Positions 27,501 to 39,484 are shown, counted from the stretch's first letter. The stretch is 64,000 bases of DNA from Dioscorea cayenensis subsp. rotundata (GCF_009730915.1 NC_052496.1:124001-188000); one strand, 5' to 3'. Numbers and translations are program-made. Notes: generated from the sequence alone by a model not told the origin.

Positions 27501-29877
27501 TGTTTGAATGTTGGCATCTTTTTCATTTCTTGCAGTTATTGGAGAGACGGCAACCTTTTGTGTGCCATCTGGACTTGCTCTTCTTTCAAATGGGGAATGG
27601 TAAAATTATTCTATATCACATTAAATCATTAATTTCAAAGTCTGCAAATTGGTTTAGCTTAAGTCCTTTCCTCTATTATTTAAGTTTCACTGTCTTGTGC
27701 TTCTTCTATTGTTTATCTTGATCAATTTACTATTATCTTTTCTGCTACAGGATCCGTTACCTTCTACTTGCAAGAATGCTACGCTTGATAAGACTTCTGT
27801 TGCATGTTAATCGCTATAAAGCATTTGTGGCCACATTCTTAAAATTGATTCCAAGTTTGATGCCTTACCTTGGAACCATATTTTGTGTTCTATGTATATA
27901 TTGCACCCTTGGTTTACAGGTATGTCCTTTTTAGTTTTTTCCTGAGAGAAATGCTATTCCTAATCAACATTCTCAGTTGTTTAAGTATTAATAATTTGAT
28001 TTTATCAAACTAATCTACTACTTGACCTTTATTAACATGTAGCTGTTTGGTGGACTAGTAAATGCTGGAAATCCAATACTGGAAACCACTGATCTCTATG
28101 ATAATGAGTATCCTTTGTTTCAATTTTTTTTTTTTTTTAATTCTTTCATTTTGCTGTGATGCTTGTATTTAGTATTTGATGAATTTGGCAAATTCTTAAT
28201 CTATCTAGCTATCTGCTCTTCAATTTTAATGACTACCCAAATGGGATGGTGACACTTTTCAATCTGTTAGTTATGGGAAATTGGCAAGTGTGGATGCAGG
28301 TATCAAAAACATTTGAGACTCATTCTTTATATTTTGCAAAAACTACTCTTTTTTCATTCACAATAACCAATTTTTTATTTGTTCATTTTCTTTGTGCTAA
28401 TAAATCTAATATATGCCCTGTATGTGCTTTTACACTAATCTAGCTTCATTATTGTTGATTATAATGTTTCATCTTTTAATTTTTTTTTTGTTATAATTTT
28501 TAATGCAGTATTAAGGTACTTAAATTCAATAATATTGTTTTGTGTATTCATTACCAATTAATTAACTATAATAAACTTTTGTTTTGTCAGAGTTACAAGG
28601 AGCTGACTGGAACTTCATGGTCCCTTGCATACTTCATTAGTTTCTACCTCCTAACAGTTTTGTTATTGCTCAATTTGGTAAGTTTCTTTGTATTGATGAC
28701 TCAAATATGTTCTTTGTTATTATGGTTATTAAAAAACATAGCTGTTAAGTTAATAATAAATAATTTTAAAAAAAAATGATGTCTATTGTTTCACAAGTTA
28801 AACAAGTATGCAGAGAGTGCATATAATTTACTGTTGCCTCCCTCTAAATTTTATATCTTTTATTGTTGTTAAGATTAAACATTAAGCAGTATTAAGCAGT
28901 ATTTATTTACCTTGTGTCTCTTCAGGTTGTGGCATTTGTCTTGGAAGCATTTTTTGCTGAGATGGAGCTTGAAACTACAAATGAGTCAGAGGATGATCAG
29001 GTTTGTAGATACCAACTTATTAATTGTTACACATCTATACTTTATCTCAAGAAAATATTAGTTATGCATCAATATTAGAAAGTAGAGTATCATATCCATC
29101 ACTAAATTAATAAATATATAAATATGGGTCTTTGTGACTTCCTTTGATACAATTCAAGAGCCTCCAAAATTTTTTTCATTTTCTGGATTTCATGTTTCTG
29201 GGTTTTAATTTAAGCAGGTCAAACAAGTGACCATATATATATATTAATTATGAATAAATTATCACACATTCATGAGGAAAGAGTCAAACCCTCGACCTCC
29301 CGACATCTTATTTACGTCTTAATCACACATTCATTTGAAAAAAAGTCAAAACCTTTGGCTTCCTGATATCTTATTTAAAAAGAGTCAAACCTTCAACCTC
29401 CTGACATCTTATTTACGTCTCAATCATACATTAGGAAAAGTCAAAATAATCTCCTATTTACATTTCAATCACACATTAAGAAAGTTCAAAATAACCTCCC
29501 GACAGGAGCCAAAATACCTATGTGACTAAATAGTCCTTGCATAAAGTAATCACCAATCTTGTTTCATATCTTAGTTGGCTTTGGATAATTATCCTGTTTA
29601 TATCCTATTATTATTATTATTATTATTATTATTGCTGCAGGATGCATCTCGTCGGAAGGATCGAAGAAGACATGTTGGGTATCATACTATACTAAATTAC
29701 TAAGCATTCTACTGCTCCATTAATCATAGTATCAAGTGTTCTTTATTTCTACAGTTAATAATAAACACTTGTATTTTTCCATGATGCAGTTTCAAAACAA
29801 GAAGTCGCACAGTTGATACTCTTCTTCATCGGATATTAAGTTCAGAATTGAGTGAGAGCCAGAGATCTAAATCATAA
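19101..29877 (+). CDS. TPC1: Two-pore cation channel TPC1 (vacuolar SV channel)
   Basis: Voltage- and Ca2+-gated vacuolar channel carrying the slow vacuolar current. Exons: 19101-19247, 19671-19814, 19990-20100, 20644-20739, 21123-21253, 21971-22031, 22224-22390, 23595-23700, 23911-23988, 24132-24193, 24336-24408, 25168-25233, 25572-25715, 26455-26512, 27201-27308, 27536-27599, 27751-27919, 28043-28107, 28209-28299, 28591-28677, 28926-29000, 29641-29678 and 29790-29877. Joined length is 2229 nt, 742 aa (Arabidopsis 733). Two Shaker-like six-helix domains are visible. Filter I is TTSNNPDVW (273-281), EF-hands lie at about 345-356 and 386-397, and S4 of domain II has R541, R547, R550 and R553. 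Filter II is [10 protein letters not shown] dileucine-type LLI near the N-terminus is not obvious; it starts [12 protein letters not shown]. Numbering runs +10 relative to Arabidopsis from the EF-hand region on. Luminal sensor positions equivalent to E456, E457, E605 and D606 are Q466, N467, D615 and N616. Confidence 0.96.
22771..23214 (+). repeat. Recent 222-bp tandem duplication in TPC1 intron 7
   Basis: Copy 1 is 22771-22992 and copy 2 is 22993-23214. Both start GATTGTGTTATGCAATTGCA and end TATGCAGGGCCAT. I see one difference (CTCAAGTAAC against CTCAAATAAC). Each copy ends with an acceptor-like TTCATTATGCAG. The duplication is wholly intronic. Confidence 0.93.
24515..24680 (-). repeat. AT/GT microsatellite plus tRNA-like (SINE-type) segment in TPC1 intron 11
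   Basis: A run of AT then GT dinucleotides at about 24521-24552 borders about 110 bases. The minus strand of that segment holds AAGGTTCAACCCCCG, close to a Pol III B box. No target duplication was found, so the SINE call is tentative. Confidence 0.3.
29215..29520 (+). repeat. Degenerate tandem repeat in TPC1 intron 21
   Basis: Four or so diverged copies of a roughly 65-70-bp unit, built from AAGAGTCAAACC, CGACCTCC(C/T)GACATC, TTATTTACGTCT and AATCACACATTC. On the minus strand the first copy reads GGAGGTCGAGGGTTTGACTC, which is B-box-like, so the array may have grown from a SINE fragment. The intron ends in an (ATT)n run (about 29607-29634) immediately before the exon 22 acceptor. Confidence 0.6.
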
Positions 29878-31667
29878 GTTTATGACATCCTCAAGTGTGC
29901 ATCATAACATTTGTTTATTATCAGATAATTTTTAATTTAGCTGTGTGCATTTAAACGGTGAAATTAGTGTTTTTGGGTTAGCCTATTTTCATCTTTGAGG
30001 GAATAGCTACTTTCTGTTATTATAATTCCACTTCTCATCTTTTTATCTATTATGCCCCAAATACAAATGTGGATTTAATGTAAATTTTTCTTGAAAAGAA
30101 ACAGAGATGTACTTGCATTGGATATATAGGCCCTTATTTATGTGCTAATAAAATTATCAAGCAGAAAGTTTGCTTTGAAGTTGGTGGAATTTGTTTGATA
30201 TTCAATTCAATAATCAACTAAAGCTGTTTTTTCAGTGATATGATCATAGTTACCAGATTCGCTAACTCCTTCATCGATCTTCGATCTAGATTATTTATAC
30301 TCAATCAGAATTCGTTTTCATTTTAGATTGATTGGGAACGCGATTGGAGTCGATGAGAAGGACGTATTAAAATTAATTAATCATAAAGACATATTAAAAT
30401 TAATTAATCATAGATTTTATAAAAATCTAAGTCTTTATAATACTACTAAATTAGGTTTAAAAATTTATGTATAAAATTATTATTTATTTTTAAATCTAAA
30501 ATAAAATTTTGAATTATTATATAATATAACATTTTATTATATAAAATTATAATCTATACATTCTTTAAAATTACGATAAAATTAATTCTTTAAAATTTAC
30601 TTTAATTTATTTATAAAATTATAATAAATTAAAATTAATTATAATGTTCTTTTCTTATTAAGTGCTATTTTTATGCAAGTCTTATAATTTTTTAACATCT
30701 TTTCTTTCCAGTTAAAATTAAAATTTTATAATTTTATACATATTTTATATAACCAAATCAGATGTAATTTTCAATCATATCAACTAAACCTACCCGCTAC
30801 CCTAAGCAAACCTACCCGCTACCCTATCGGATACACTACAAACATCATTTCTAGTAACTATAGATCTGATAACATTCATATACAAGAAAATACTAAAAAA
30901 TCACAGCGGACACACTATGAACAATATGAAAGAAGAAAAATAAAAATGGAAAAATGATGAAAGAAAAGAAAACATTAAGAATCTTGTCAGTACTCAATTA
31001 CACATCTACTTGGCATTAGCCAATACACACTCAACAAAGCATTATAAAAAACAAATCTGTTTCAACTCAAACACGTTCTGTTGGATACTGACAATTTCCA
31101 TGATATTATTATACATTTAAAATTTCAACCTGGTTTTGAATAAAACCAAATAAATTAGCTTCAACAATTATTGTCATCACAGTAAAGGATTGCTTGCTCC
31201 CCCACTGATCCAAATAATAAGAAAAAGATTTAAGAATTTTTTAAAAACAAAAAAAACAAAAAAAAAACAAAATCATAGGAAATTTATCCTTTGAAAAGTT
31301 CATAATCACAGAAGAAAAAATATATCTATATTTCACTGAATTTCAATATGGAAAAGTATTTACTACAATAAAGGAAAGCTTGATACGTACCAAGCAAACA
31401 CCTGTCCTCAGTGCTGGCACCCTCTTGCCAATTTACAAAAGAAACGAACCTTATCACCAAATCCAGCGAGTTAGGCAGAGCTTATCTACAAACGCCAACT
31501 GCTTCTTTGTCCTTTATCTTGTCCATACTCGCAACAACCATTGCCCACGTGTCCGCCATTTGTCTCTTTACATGCAGTGTAATGTGCCAGATGTTCCCTT
31601 CTTATACAACACTTTGCATGGCCTCTTTACTGAACCAAGAGGTGGTGAAAGAATGAAAGAGAAAAAC
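29878..31667. other. Spacer TPC1 / assembly gap
   Basis: TPC1 3' UTR to about 30200, then very AT-rich DNA containing a short duplicated word (TATTAAAATTAATTAATCAT at about 30365 and 30389). Positions 31380-31667, next to the gap, are GC-richer and look less like spacer. The minus strand there has short open stretches, including QWLLRVWTR and QLAFVDKLCLTRWIW in one frame. I cannot assign these to a family. Confidence 0.5.
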
Positions 31668-32667
31668 NNNNNNNNNNNNNNNNNNNNNNNNNNNNNNNNN
31701 NNNNNNNNNNNNNNNNNNNNNNNNNNNNNNNNNNNNNNNNNNNNNNNNNNNNNNNNNNNNNNNNNNNNNNNNNNNNNNNNNNNNNNNNNNNNNNNNNNNN
31801 NNNNNNNNNNNNNNNNNNNNNNNNNNNNNNNNNNNNNNNNNNNNNNNNNNNNNNNNNNNNNNNNNNNNNNNNNNNNNNNNNNNNNNNNNNNNNNNNNNNN
31901 NNNNNNNNNNNNNNNNNNNNNNNNNNNNNNNNNNNNNNNNNNNNNNNNNNNNNNNNNNNNNNNNNNNNNNNNNNNNNNNNNNNNNNNNNNNNNNNNNNNN
32001 NNNNNNNNNNNNNNNNNNNNNNNNNNNNNNNNNNNNNNNNNNNNNNNNNNNNNNNNNNNNNNNNNNNNNNNNNNNNNNNNNNNNNNNNNNNNNNNNNNNN
32101 NNNNNNNNNNNNNNNNNNNNNNNNNNNNNNNNNNNNNNNNNNNNNNNNNNNNNNNNNNNNNNNNNNNNNNNNNNNNNNNNNNNNNNNNNNNNNNNNNNNN
32201 NNNNNNNNNNNNNNNNNNNNNNNNNNNNNNNNNNNNNNNNNNNNNNNNNNNNNNNNNNNNNNNNNNNNNNNNNNNNNNNNNNNNNNNNNNNNNNNNNNNN
32301 NNNNNNNNNNNNNNNNNNNNNNNNNNNNNNNNNNNNNNNNNNNNNNNNNNNNNNNNNNNNNNNNNNNNNNNNNNNNNNNNNNNNNNNNNNNNNNNNNNNN
32401 NNNNNNNNNNNNNNNNNNNNNNNNNNNNNNNNNNNNNNNNNNNNNNNNNNNNNNNNNNNNNNNNNNNNNNNNNNNNNNNNNNNNNNNNNNNNNNNNNNNN
32501 NNNNNNNNNNNNNNNNNNNNNNNNNNNNNNNNNNNNNNNNNNNNNNNNNNNNNNNNNNNNNNNNNNNNNNNNNNNNNNNNNNNNNNNNNNNNNNNNNNNN
32601 NNNNNNNNNNNNNNNNNNNNNNNNNNNNNNNNNNNNNNNNNNNNNNNNNNNNNNNNNNNNNNNNNNN
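31668..32667. other. Assembly gap (1000 N)
   Basis: Exactly 1000 N, a fixed-length scaffold gap of unknown true size. It ends at the base before the first base of a copia LTR, so the left target-site duplication and host flank are hidden. Confidence 1.
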
Positions 32668-32829
32668 TGTTAGATGTATTATAGTATTGTATATATATAT
32701 ATACATGTATATGTATGGATATACGTATATGTATACTTATGTGTTCTATATGTAGACCCAAAGGGTCACTCATGTATGTTGTTCAATGTATGAGGACTTT
32801 GATCCATTCTTCATCAATCTCTTCTAACA
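32668..32829 (+). repeat. 5' LTR of the copia element
   Basis: 162 bp with terminal TGTTAG / CTAACA. It is followed at once by the primer-binding site TGGTATCAGACGCC. Confidence 0.95.
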
Positions 32830-33417
32830 TGGTATCAGACGCCTAGGTTCTTACTGCCGCTCATCGCGCCACGCACCGCCACCCTTCTCTCTCTCTCCCC
32901 GAGCGCCCCACCCGTCTCTCTTTCACTTCTGGTCTCCTCCTTTTCCATTGCCAACACCGCCGGTCCTCTCTCAATCTCCGCCATCTTCTTGGGCAATCTT
33001 CTTCTCCATCACCCGGCCAACAACTTTCCAGAAACCGGCACTTTCATTCATTCATTCAAAACAAACCTCGATTTGGTTCTCCCTTTGAGCCGCTCGTCGC
33101 ACCACGACCTCGCCGACCTTCACATTGTGTACGCCTCGCCTATCGGCCATCTTTTTATCTTCACTAACCAAGCTTTTTCCACTTCTATTTCCTTGTTTAA
33201 AAACCTTATCCAGTGAAGATCACCCGCGCCGTCACGCCGGTGCCGCGTCTGCACATCGCCGCCTACACGCCCGACCAGCGTTGTTCATCTTCCCGTGCAC
33301 TTGTCCGCGACTTCCTCTTCCCTTCTACGGGCCTACGCTTACTTTCCCCGAGATATTCTTTCAAAATTTGAATTCTCTTTTCCAAAAGAACAAGACACTT
33401 GCATTCTTCTTCCAAAC

Positions 33418-33645
33418 TAGAGATGGCAATTTGTACCCTACCCGACGGGTATGCAGATGCCAGATGCCGGTCGAAGAGGGTATTACCCTCTTTGGCCGGG
33501 GTACTCTGCACGTGAAGTATACCCGTTAGTTTTTGAGCGGTGCAGGGCCCGGGTGAGGGTATGCCCCTACCCTAGCACCCTTACCCTTACCCTTACTGCG
33601 TTGAAGAGGGTGCAGGTAGAAAACCCGATCCCGTGCCCTTACTCC

Positions 33646-33681
<36 letters not shown>

Positions 33682-34477
33682 TTATTAAACTAAACATTTA
33701 CTCGATATCTATTTTTCATGGTGATTAATTTGAAAATAATACTTCAAATTTTTCTCTTAATATATTATTTTTAAATTTTTATTTAATTTCTATATTTATA
33801 TTTGATAATATTATCAAAAATTGAATTTTAGATATATATTAAAAAAATCATAATTAAATTTAAAAATAAACAAATATAAAAATAATGTTATAATAATTTA
33901 TTCTATAAATTATAAAAACATCCCCGAAAAATAAGATACTAATAAAAATCAATTGGATATAACTTATGAGAATTACTTATAATATTTTTTTATATTCAAA
34001 ATCTTACTTAGATATTTATAAAATTTGAAGCTATATAAAAATATAAATAGTAGATATATGAAAAATTTAAAACAAAAACCAAGATAGTTAAACATGAACA
34101 AAAACAAAAGGTAGAGTTACCATTTGAGTTCTAAATAAATGTCATTTTTTATGTGATTATATAATTTAAGATAAACAAATATATATCAACTTAGTAATTT
34201 TTGAATTTATGGACATGTGTTTAAAGATTGTAATATAATGTATAATTAATTTATTTTTTTATTATTATTTAAATTTAATTCGATAATTTGAACAATGGGT
34301 AACAACGAGTAGCGGGTACCCTGCAGGGTATACCGTACCCTGCAGGGTAAGGGTAAGGGTATGATTTTTTTACCCGCAAGAGTGCGGGTAAGAGGTACGG
34401 GTATGGGGTGGGGGTTACGGGTGCAGGGTAAGGGTTTTTGGCATACCCTACCCATACCCTACCCGTTGCCATCCCTA
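33418..34477. mobile_element. Non-autonomous hAT-like DNA element nested in the copia element
   Basis: The left end TAGAGATGGCAATTTGTACC and the right end, read on the minus strand as TAGGGATGGCAACGGGTAGG, form imperfect terminal inverted repeats of the TAGGGATGGCAA type common in plant hAT-like elements. Subterminal regions are packed with GGGTA/TACCC words (for example CTGCAGGGTAAGGGTAAGGG near 34330), and the middle is AT-rich with a TA microsatellite at about 33650-33676. No coding capacity. No 8-bp target duplication directly abuts the ends. An 11-base word, TTCTTCCAAAC, occurs immediately left of the element and again at 34519-34529. Confidence 0.65.
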
Positions 34478-37400
34478 GTAATATTCAAATCAGCTGGACC
34501 CACAACCACTTACACCTTTCTTCCAAACATAACAGGACAATTCATTTCGGGACCCACCACAAAGACTTTTGTTCCGATATCTCTGCGGCCCACTACCTTG
34601 AAGCATCTCTACAAACCAAAGAAGACAACATGGGCCTGCGCAATATAAATATATGTATTAAAAATCATGCATTATTCTTGACAGCTAGCACTATTCTATA
34701 TAGTAATATATATCTATATTTAAAAAATGGTGAATCCTTATGGTTTTCGATACGTGCTTTACTCACCTCTTCTTCCCTCGCCTCCCGCTCCCCGACACAT
34801 TCCTGTCAAGACCTCTCCCTGTTTCTTTATCTCCGCCGATCGTCGAGTTGTTGGCGATGTTCGGCGAGTCCCAAACGAATCATATTTGACGGATTTCTCC
34901 CCTCATTGGTAATGCCTCGTTCCACCTGAGGTTGCTCCATCCGCCTGGGTAGTTTCGTCCTCTCCGGCTTCGACTGCGGGCTGCCTCTCACATGACCCCG
35001 ATGCCACTTATCTCGCACCATTCCCATTTACCCTCTCACGTAACTGCGTGTTCGCCTGTCCCGATGGCACACTTCTTCTCGTTTCTCTCATCGGTCATTT
35101 CTCTTCGAGTGATTTCTCATTCCTTGACTCTCATGTTCCTCGTTTATCCATGAATCTTATATCCATTAGCCCGACTTCATCGATCATGATTGTCGAGGTT
35201 ATCTTTGACCGTACCTCTTGTCGTGTCGCGGGATCGCGATGGGACGGTGATAGGAAGCGGCCGTCGTCGAAATGGGGTTTATCGTTGGATTCCCTTCGTC
35301 TTCCATCTTCACCGAATCCGGGTCATCACTTTGTATATCTGCTGTTCGGTCTCATCATAAGTGGCATCATCGACTTGGTCACTTATGTCCGTCTACGTAT
35401 GTCGTCCCTTGTTCGTCGTGGCGTTTTTAGGAGTCTGCTCTCCTCCTTCCCGATGTCGTACTGTCTTGGTCGTAAACTTGGTAAGCAACTCCAACGTCCC
35501 TTATCCCTCGAGTGTGTCGCAGATCATCGCTCCTTTCGAACTTATTCACTCTGATGTTTGGGGTCCCGCTCCCTTTGTCTCTAAAAGGAGGTCATCGCTA
35601 TTATGTTCTTTTTATAGATGACTACACTCGATTCACTTGGCTTTATCTTATGCCTCACCGTAGCCAATTACTGTCTATTTATCGCTCTTTTTATGCTATG
35701 ATTCACACCCAGTTCTCTGCCTCTATTAAGAAATTCCGGTCTGACTCTGGCGGTGAGTACACCTCTCACGCCTTTCGTGCCTTCTCGACTTCGAGGCACA
35801 CCCTGCCTCGCTTATCTTGTCCTGGGGCTCATCCTCAGAATGGGGTCGCTGAGCGTAGCATCGTCACGTCTTAGAGGCGACACGTGCTGCTTCTTCTAGG
35901 GTGCATTTCTTCCCCTCATTTTTTGGGCGAAAGCATCGACCTGCATTTTATCTCATTAACCTACAACCCTCCTCTTACCTTAATGGTCGTAGTCCAGGTG
36001 AGTGTCTTTATGGGACACCTCCTCGTTATGATCATCTTCGTGTTTTTGGTTGTCGCTGCTTCGTTTTCTATCACCTCGGGAGAGAACAAAGCTAACTGCC
36101 CAGTCTGTTACTTGTGTTTTTCTAGGATATAGCCTAGAGCATAAAGGTTATCGTTGTTATGATCCCATCACTCGTCGTATTCGCATCTCCCGTGATGTCA
36201 CGTTTGATGAGTCCACACCTTTCTATGCTTCTCCTTCTTCCACTGAGTCCCCATCTCCCTCTGTTTCTTTATCTTTCCTTTTTCCTAACCCTTCGATTGA
36301 GCATACTCCTCCTATGTCTTCCTCTTCTCCATCATACAACCCTCCCTGCCGAGTTTCTTTTCTCACTCCTCTCTTGACCCCTCTCCTCCTTTATCTCATT
36401 GAGTCTCTGCTGTGTCTTCCCTCCCTTTATCTGTTGAGTCTCCCTGTAGTATCTTCCCTCCTCCCTTGCTTCCTCTCGCTCACCCACTGCTCGTTTCACA
36501 TACCACCGTCGAATCTGCGAGAACCTCCATCTCGGTCCGGTCGTCTCGACACCCTCTCCTACTATCGATTCGAGCTCACGAGGTACACTCTCACACTTAT
36601 TCTTTACGTGATCGCTCTACTTTACATCCCCCTGTCCGTTATGCTTCTACTAGCACCAGTGTTTTCGAGATGTCTTTGAGCGGTACCTCACGGGAAGGCG
36701 ATTCGATTACAGAGTGGCGATCGCCATGGCGAAGGAGCTTGATGCTTTGACTTCGGACTCATACGTGGGATCTCGTTCCTCTTCCTCCTCATCGCCGTTC
36801 CCATCACCCTGTCGTTGGATCTACCGTGTGAAGACTCGTTCGGCGAGGTCTCTGAGCGCTATAAAAGCGGCGTTTGGTTGCTACGTGGCTTTCGGCGAGG
36901 GAGTATGGTCGTGATTATGAGGAGACTTTTGCCCCGATAGCTCATATGCTGCTTACTGCGCACTTTGATTCTGTCATTGCTGTCATTGCGTGGTTGGGTT
37001 CTTCATCGACTGATGTGAAGAGCAGCGTTTCTTCATGGGGACTTGAAGGAGGAGGTTTACATGACTCCTCCTCCCGGCCTCGGGTGCCTTGGGATACATG
37101 TTTGTCGTCTTCGTCGCGCTCTTTATGGTCTCAACGAGCTCCACGGGCTGGTTTGAGCGAGTTCGATCTGATGGTTGAGGTCGCTGGTTTCACCCTCGAG
37201 CATACATGACCCGGCGGTCTTCATTCACTCTTCCTCTCGTGGACAGACCATTCTTCTTCTATATGTCGATGATATGATCCTTACCGGTGATGACTCTGCT
37301 CACATTACCTTTGTGAAGCAGAAGTTATGTGAGACCTTCTTGATGACCGATTTAGGGTCCGCTCGTTACTTTTTGGGTATCGAGATTACTTCTCATCTGA

Positions 37401-38235
37401 TGGGTACCGCCTCTCTCGCTGCGTTATACTCACGACCTACTTGCTCGCTCTGGTTTGGTCGATACCGTATTCTTTGCTACAGCGATGGAGTTACATTTGC
37501 AGCTTCGTGCCTCTGATGGGATTCCCTTATCTGATCCTTCTCGCTATCGACATCTGGTTGGCAGTTTGGTTTACTTAGCCGTCACCCGTCCAGACATTTC
37601 TCATACGATTCACATTCTCGGTCGATTCGTTGCGGCACCCACTACGATTCATTATGCTCATCTTATTCGGGATACTACGATATCTTCGTGCGTATCGTAT
37701 CTCGTGGTCATGTTTTACTCACGTCGATCTACTCTTGATTCGCGGGCCTATTCACGATGCTACTTGGGCGATTCTCCCGATGATCGTGTCTCTCATCATT
37801 TGATTCTTGTATTTTTTTCTTGGCTCTTCTCTTGTTGTTTGGAAAACCAAGAAACAACCTACTATTGCCAAGTCTAGTCTTTGAGGTGAGGTTCGTGCGT
37901 TGGCTTCTCACCGTCGGGAGGTACTTTGGGCGCGTTCGATTCTCTGAGGACTTTGGTGTACCTATCACATCTCCCATTCCTATTCACTTTGTGACGATCT
38001 GGAGCCCCTTGATTCTCTGCGGATCGATCAAACATGAGGTGACCAAACATATTGGTGTGGATGCACACTTCAGCACGATGCCATGTACGCGTGCCGGGGC
38101 TGTATCACTTCACTATCTTCCCTCTAGAGGTCCGGGTGGGCTGATTTTTTTCACCAAGGCCCGACGACGTGATCACCATCTATTCATAGTTATCCAAACT
38201 CAAGACGCATGATCCGCCTTGAGTTTGAGGGGGGG

Positions 38236-38379
38236 TGTTAGATGTATTATAGTATTGTATATATATGGATATACGTATATGTATACTTATGTGTTCTATA
38301 TGTAGACCCAAAGGGTCACTCATGTATGTTGTTCAATGTATGAGGACTTTGATCCATTCTTCATCAATCTCTTCTAACA
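38236..38379 (+). repeat. 3' LTR of the copia element
   Basis: 144 bp, identical to the 5' LTR apart from lacking an 18-bp ATATATACATGTATATGT-type stretch. It is preceded by a polypurine tract. Confidence 0.95.
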
Positions 38380-38647
38380 AGATAATCCAAAAAGAAGTCT
38401 TTCCTGAGAAATGGCTCCAAATCTTTGGACATGCGACCAAAGAGTGAACGAGAAATTTGAGTCAATCGCTTGTTTTCTAGGTCTATTTAGCGCCATTTGC
38501 ACCAAATATTTTATCTATTGAAAATATAGATAGAGGTTTTTCTTTTTTTACTTGATGAGATGGGTAGATGTGTTGAGGTATTAATTTCATACATATTTAT
38601 TTAGATACTTAAATGATCAAGTTCCTTACATGAATTTTGGGGTAGTT

Positions 38648-38870
38648 TTTTTTTTTTTTGGAATAATAGGTGACAAGCGCCCGTTTTTTTATGAATATAA
38701 ACAATACTTTACAATACTGGAGTCCGGATGTATAGTATATGTACAATATAAGAATCTCTGGTAAACAGTGTATGACAGTACAGGAAACATCACTGTCATA
38801 GGAGGGATTTGAATCCATAACTTCCCTTTTTACACTTTGGTGTCATACCATTGGGCTATCCAAGGATTGA
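38648..38870 (-). mobile_element. tRNA-derived SINE, copy A
   Basis: Read on the minus strand, the head at 38870 has the A-box-like TAGCCCAATGGT and the B-box-like GGATTCAAATCCC. The copy ends in a run of A (the T run at about 38646-38659). It is flanked by a 16-base target duplication with one mismatch: GAATTTTGGGGTAGTT (38632-38647) and GAATTCTGGGGTAGTT (38872-38887). It belongs to the same family as the copy at 55276-55498. Confidence 0.85.
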
Positions 38871-39484
38871 CGAATTCTGGGGTAGTTGGAGAGTACGACT
38901 ATCCCAATCTTTTAAATATATTAGGGATCTCCTGTTTAGAGCTATTACTTGAAATATTTGATTTGAAAGAAATTGCTTGTATTTTTTATGATAATTTTTT
39001 TAATTGTCCTATTATAATAATTAAGATTATTTATTTGAAGGATAGTTGCAAAGAAGGCCATATTGGAAGACTCAACTGTGGTGGCAAAATGCAGTTTAGA
39101 GTTCTTTAATCATCATCCAGTTGTAGGCGATTAAAAAAGTATGATGTAACATCAGAGAACAACTTCTTATTAGGCTATTCCTAGTTCTAATTAACATGGA
39201 GACAGATAGGAGTGTTTTTTCGTGCTCTTTTATGTTAGTCATTTAATATCCTTTCGTGCATGTCGTTCTACAATTCTCACTTCTAGTGGATTATTTTATT
39301 TTGTTAGTTATGCCATTGTTGTACTCTTTTTTTTTTTTCATAAATTATGGTTTATTTATTTATTTATTATTATTTTTTTAATCCACACATGTGCACATTA
39401 GATATATTTTGTCCATATTACATAATTTTTTTTGGGACATACCCATTCAAAGTCTATAATCATATAAAAAATTTTCAAAATTTC

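Larger units (their letters stand above)
32668..38379 (+). mobile_element. Ty1/copia LTR retrotransposon, broken, with a nested DNA element
   Basis: 5.7-kb fossil element. 5' LTR 32668-32829 and 3' LTR 38236-38379 both run TGTTAG...CTAACA. A tRNA-Met-type primer site, TGGTATCAGACGCC, lies directly after the 5' LTR, and a purine tract (GAGTTTGAGGGGGGG) directly precedes the 3' LTR. Integrase-type sequence (about 35100-36150) precedes reverse transcriptase (about 36700-37480, with YVDDM) and RNase H (about 37500-37900). That order defines copia rather than gypsy. The gag region is short and poorly recognisable. The body is broken in many places (at least half a dozen), so it cannot be autonomous. 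LTRs are identical except for one 18-bp length difference in a TA-rich tract, which implies a young insertion. A hAT-like element lies inside at 33418-34477. Confidence 0.92.

Noticed and set aside
31380-32773. Long ORFs of 359-434 codons across 31380-32773 on both strands
   Set aside because: They consist mostly of translated N; not real coding sequence.
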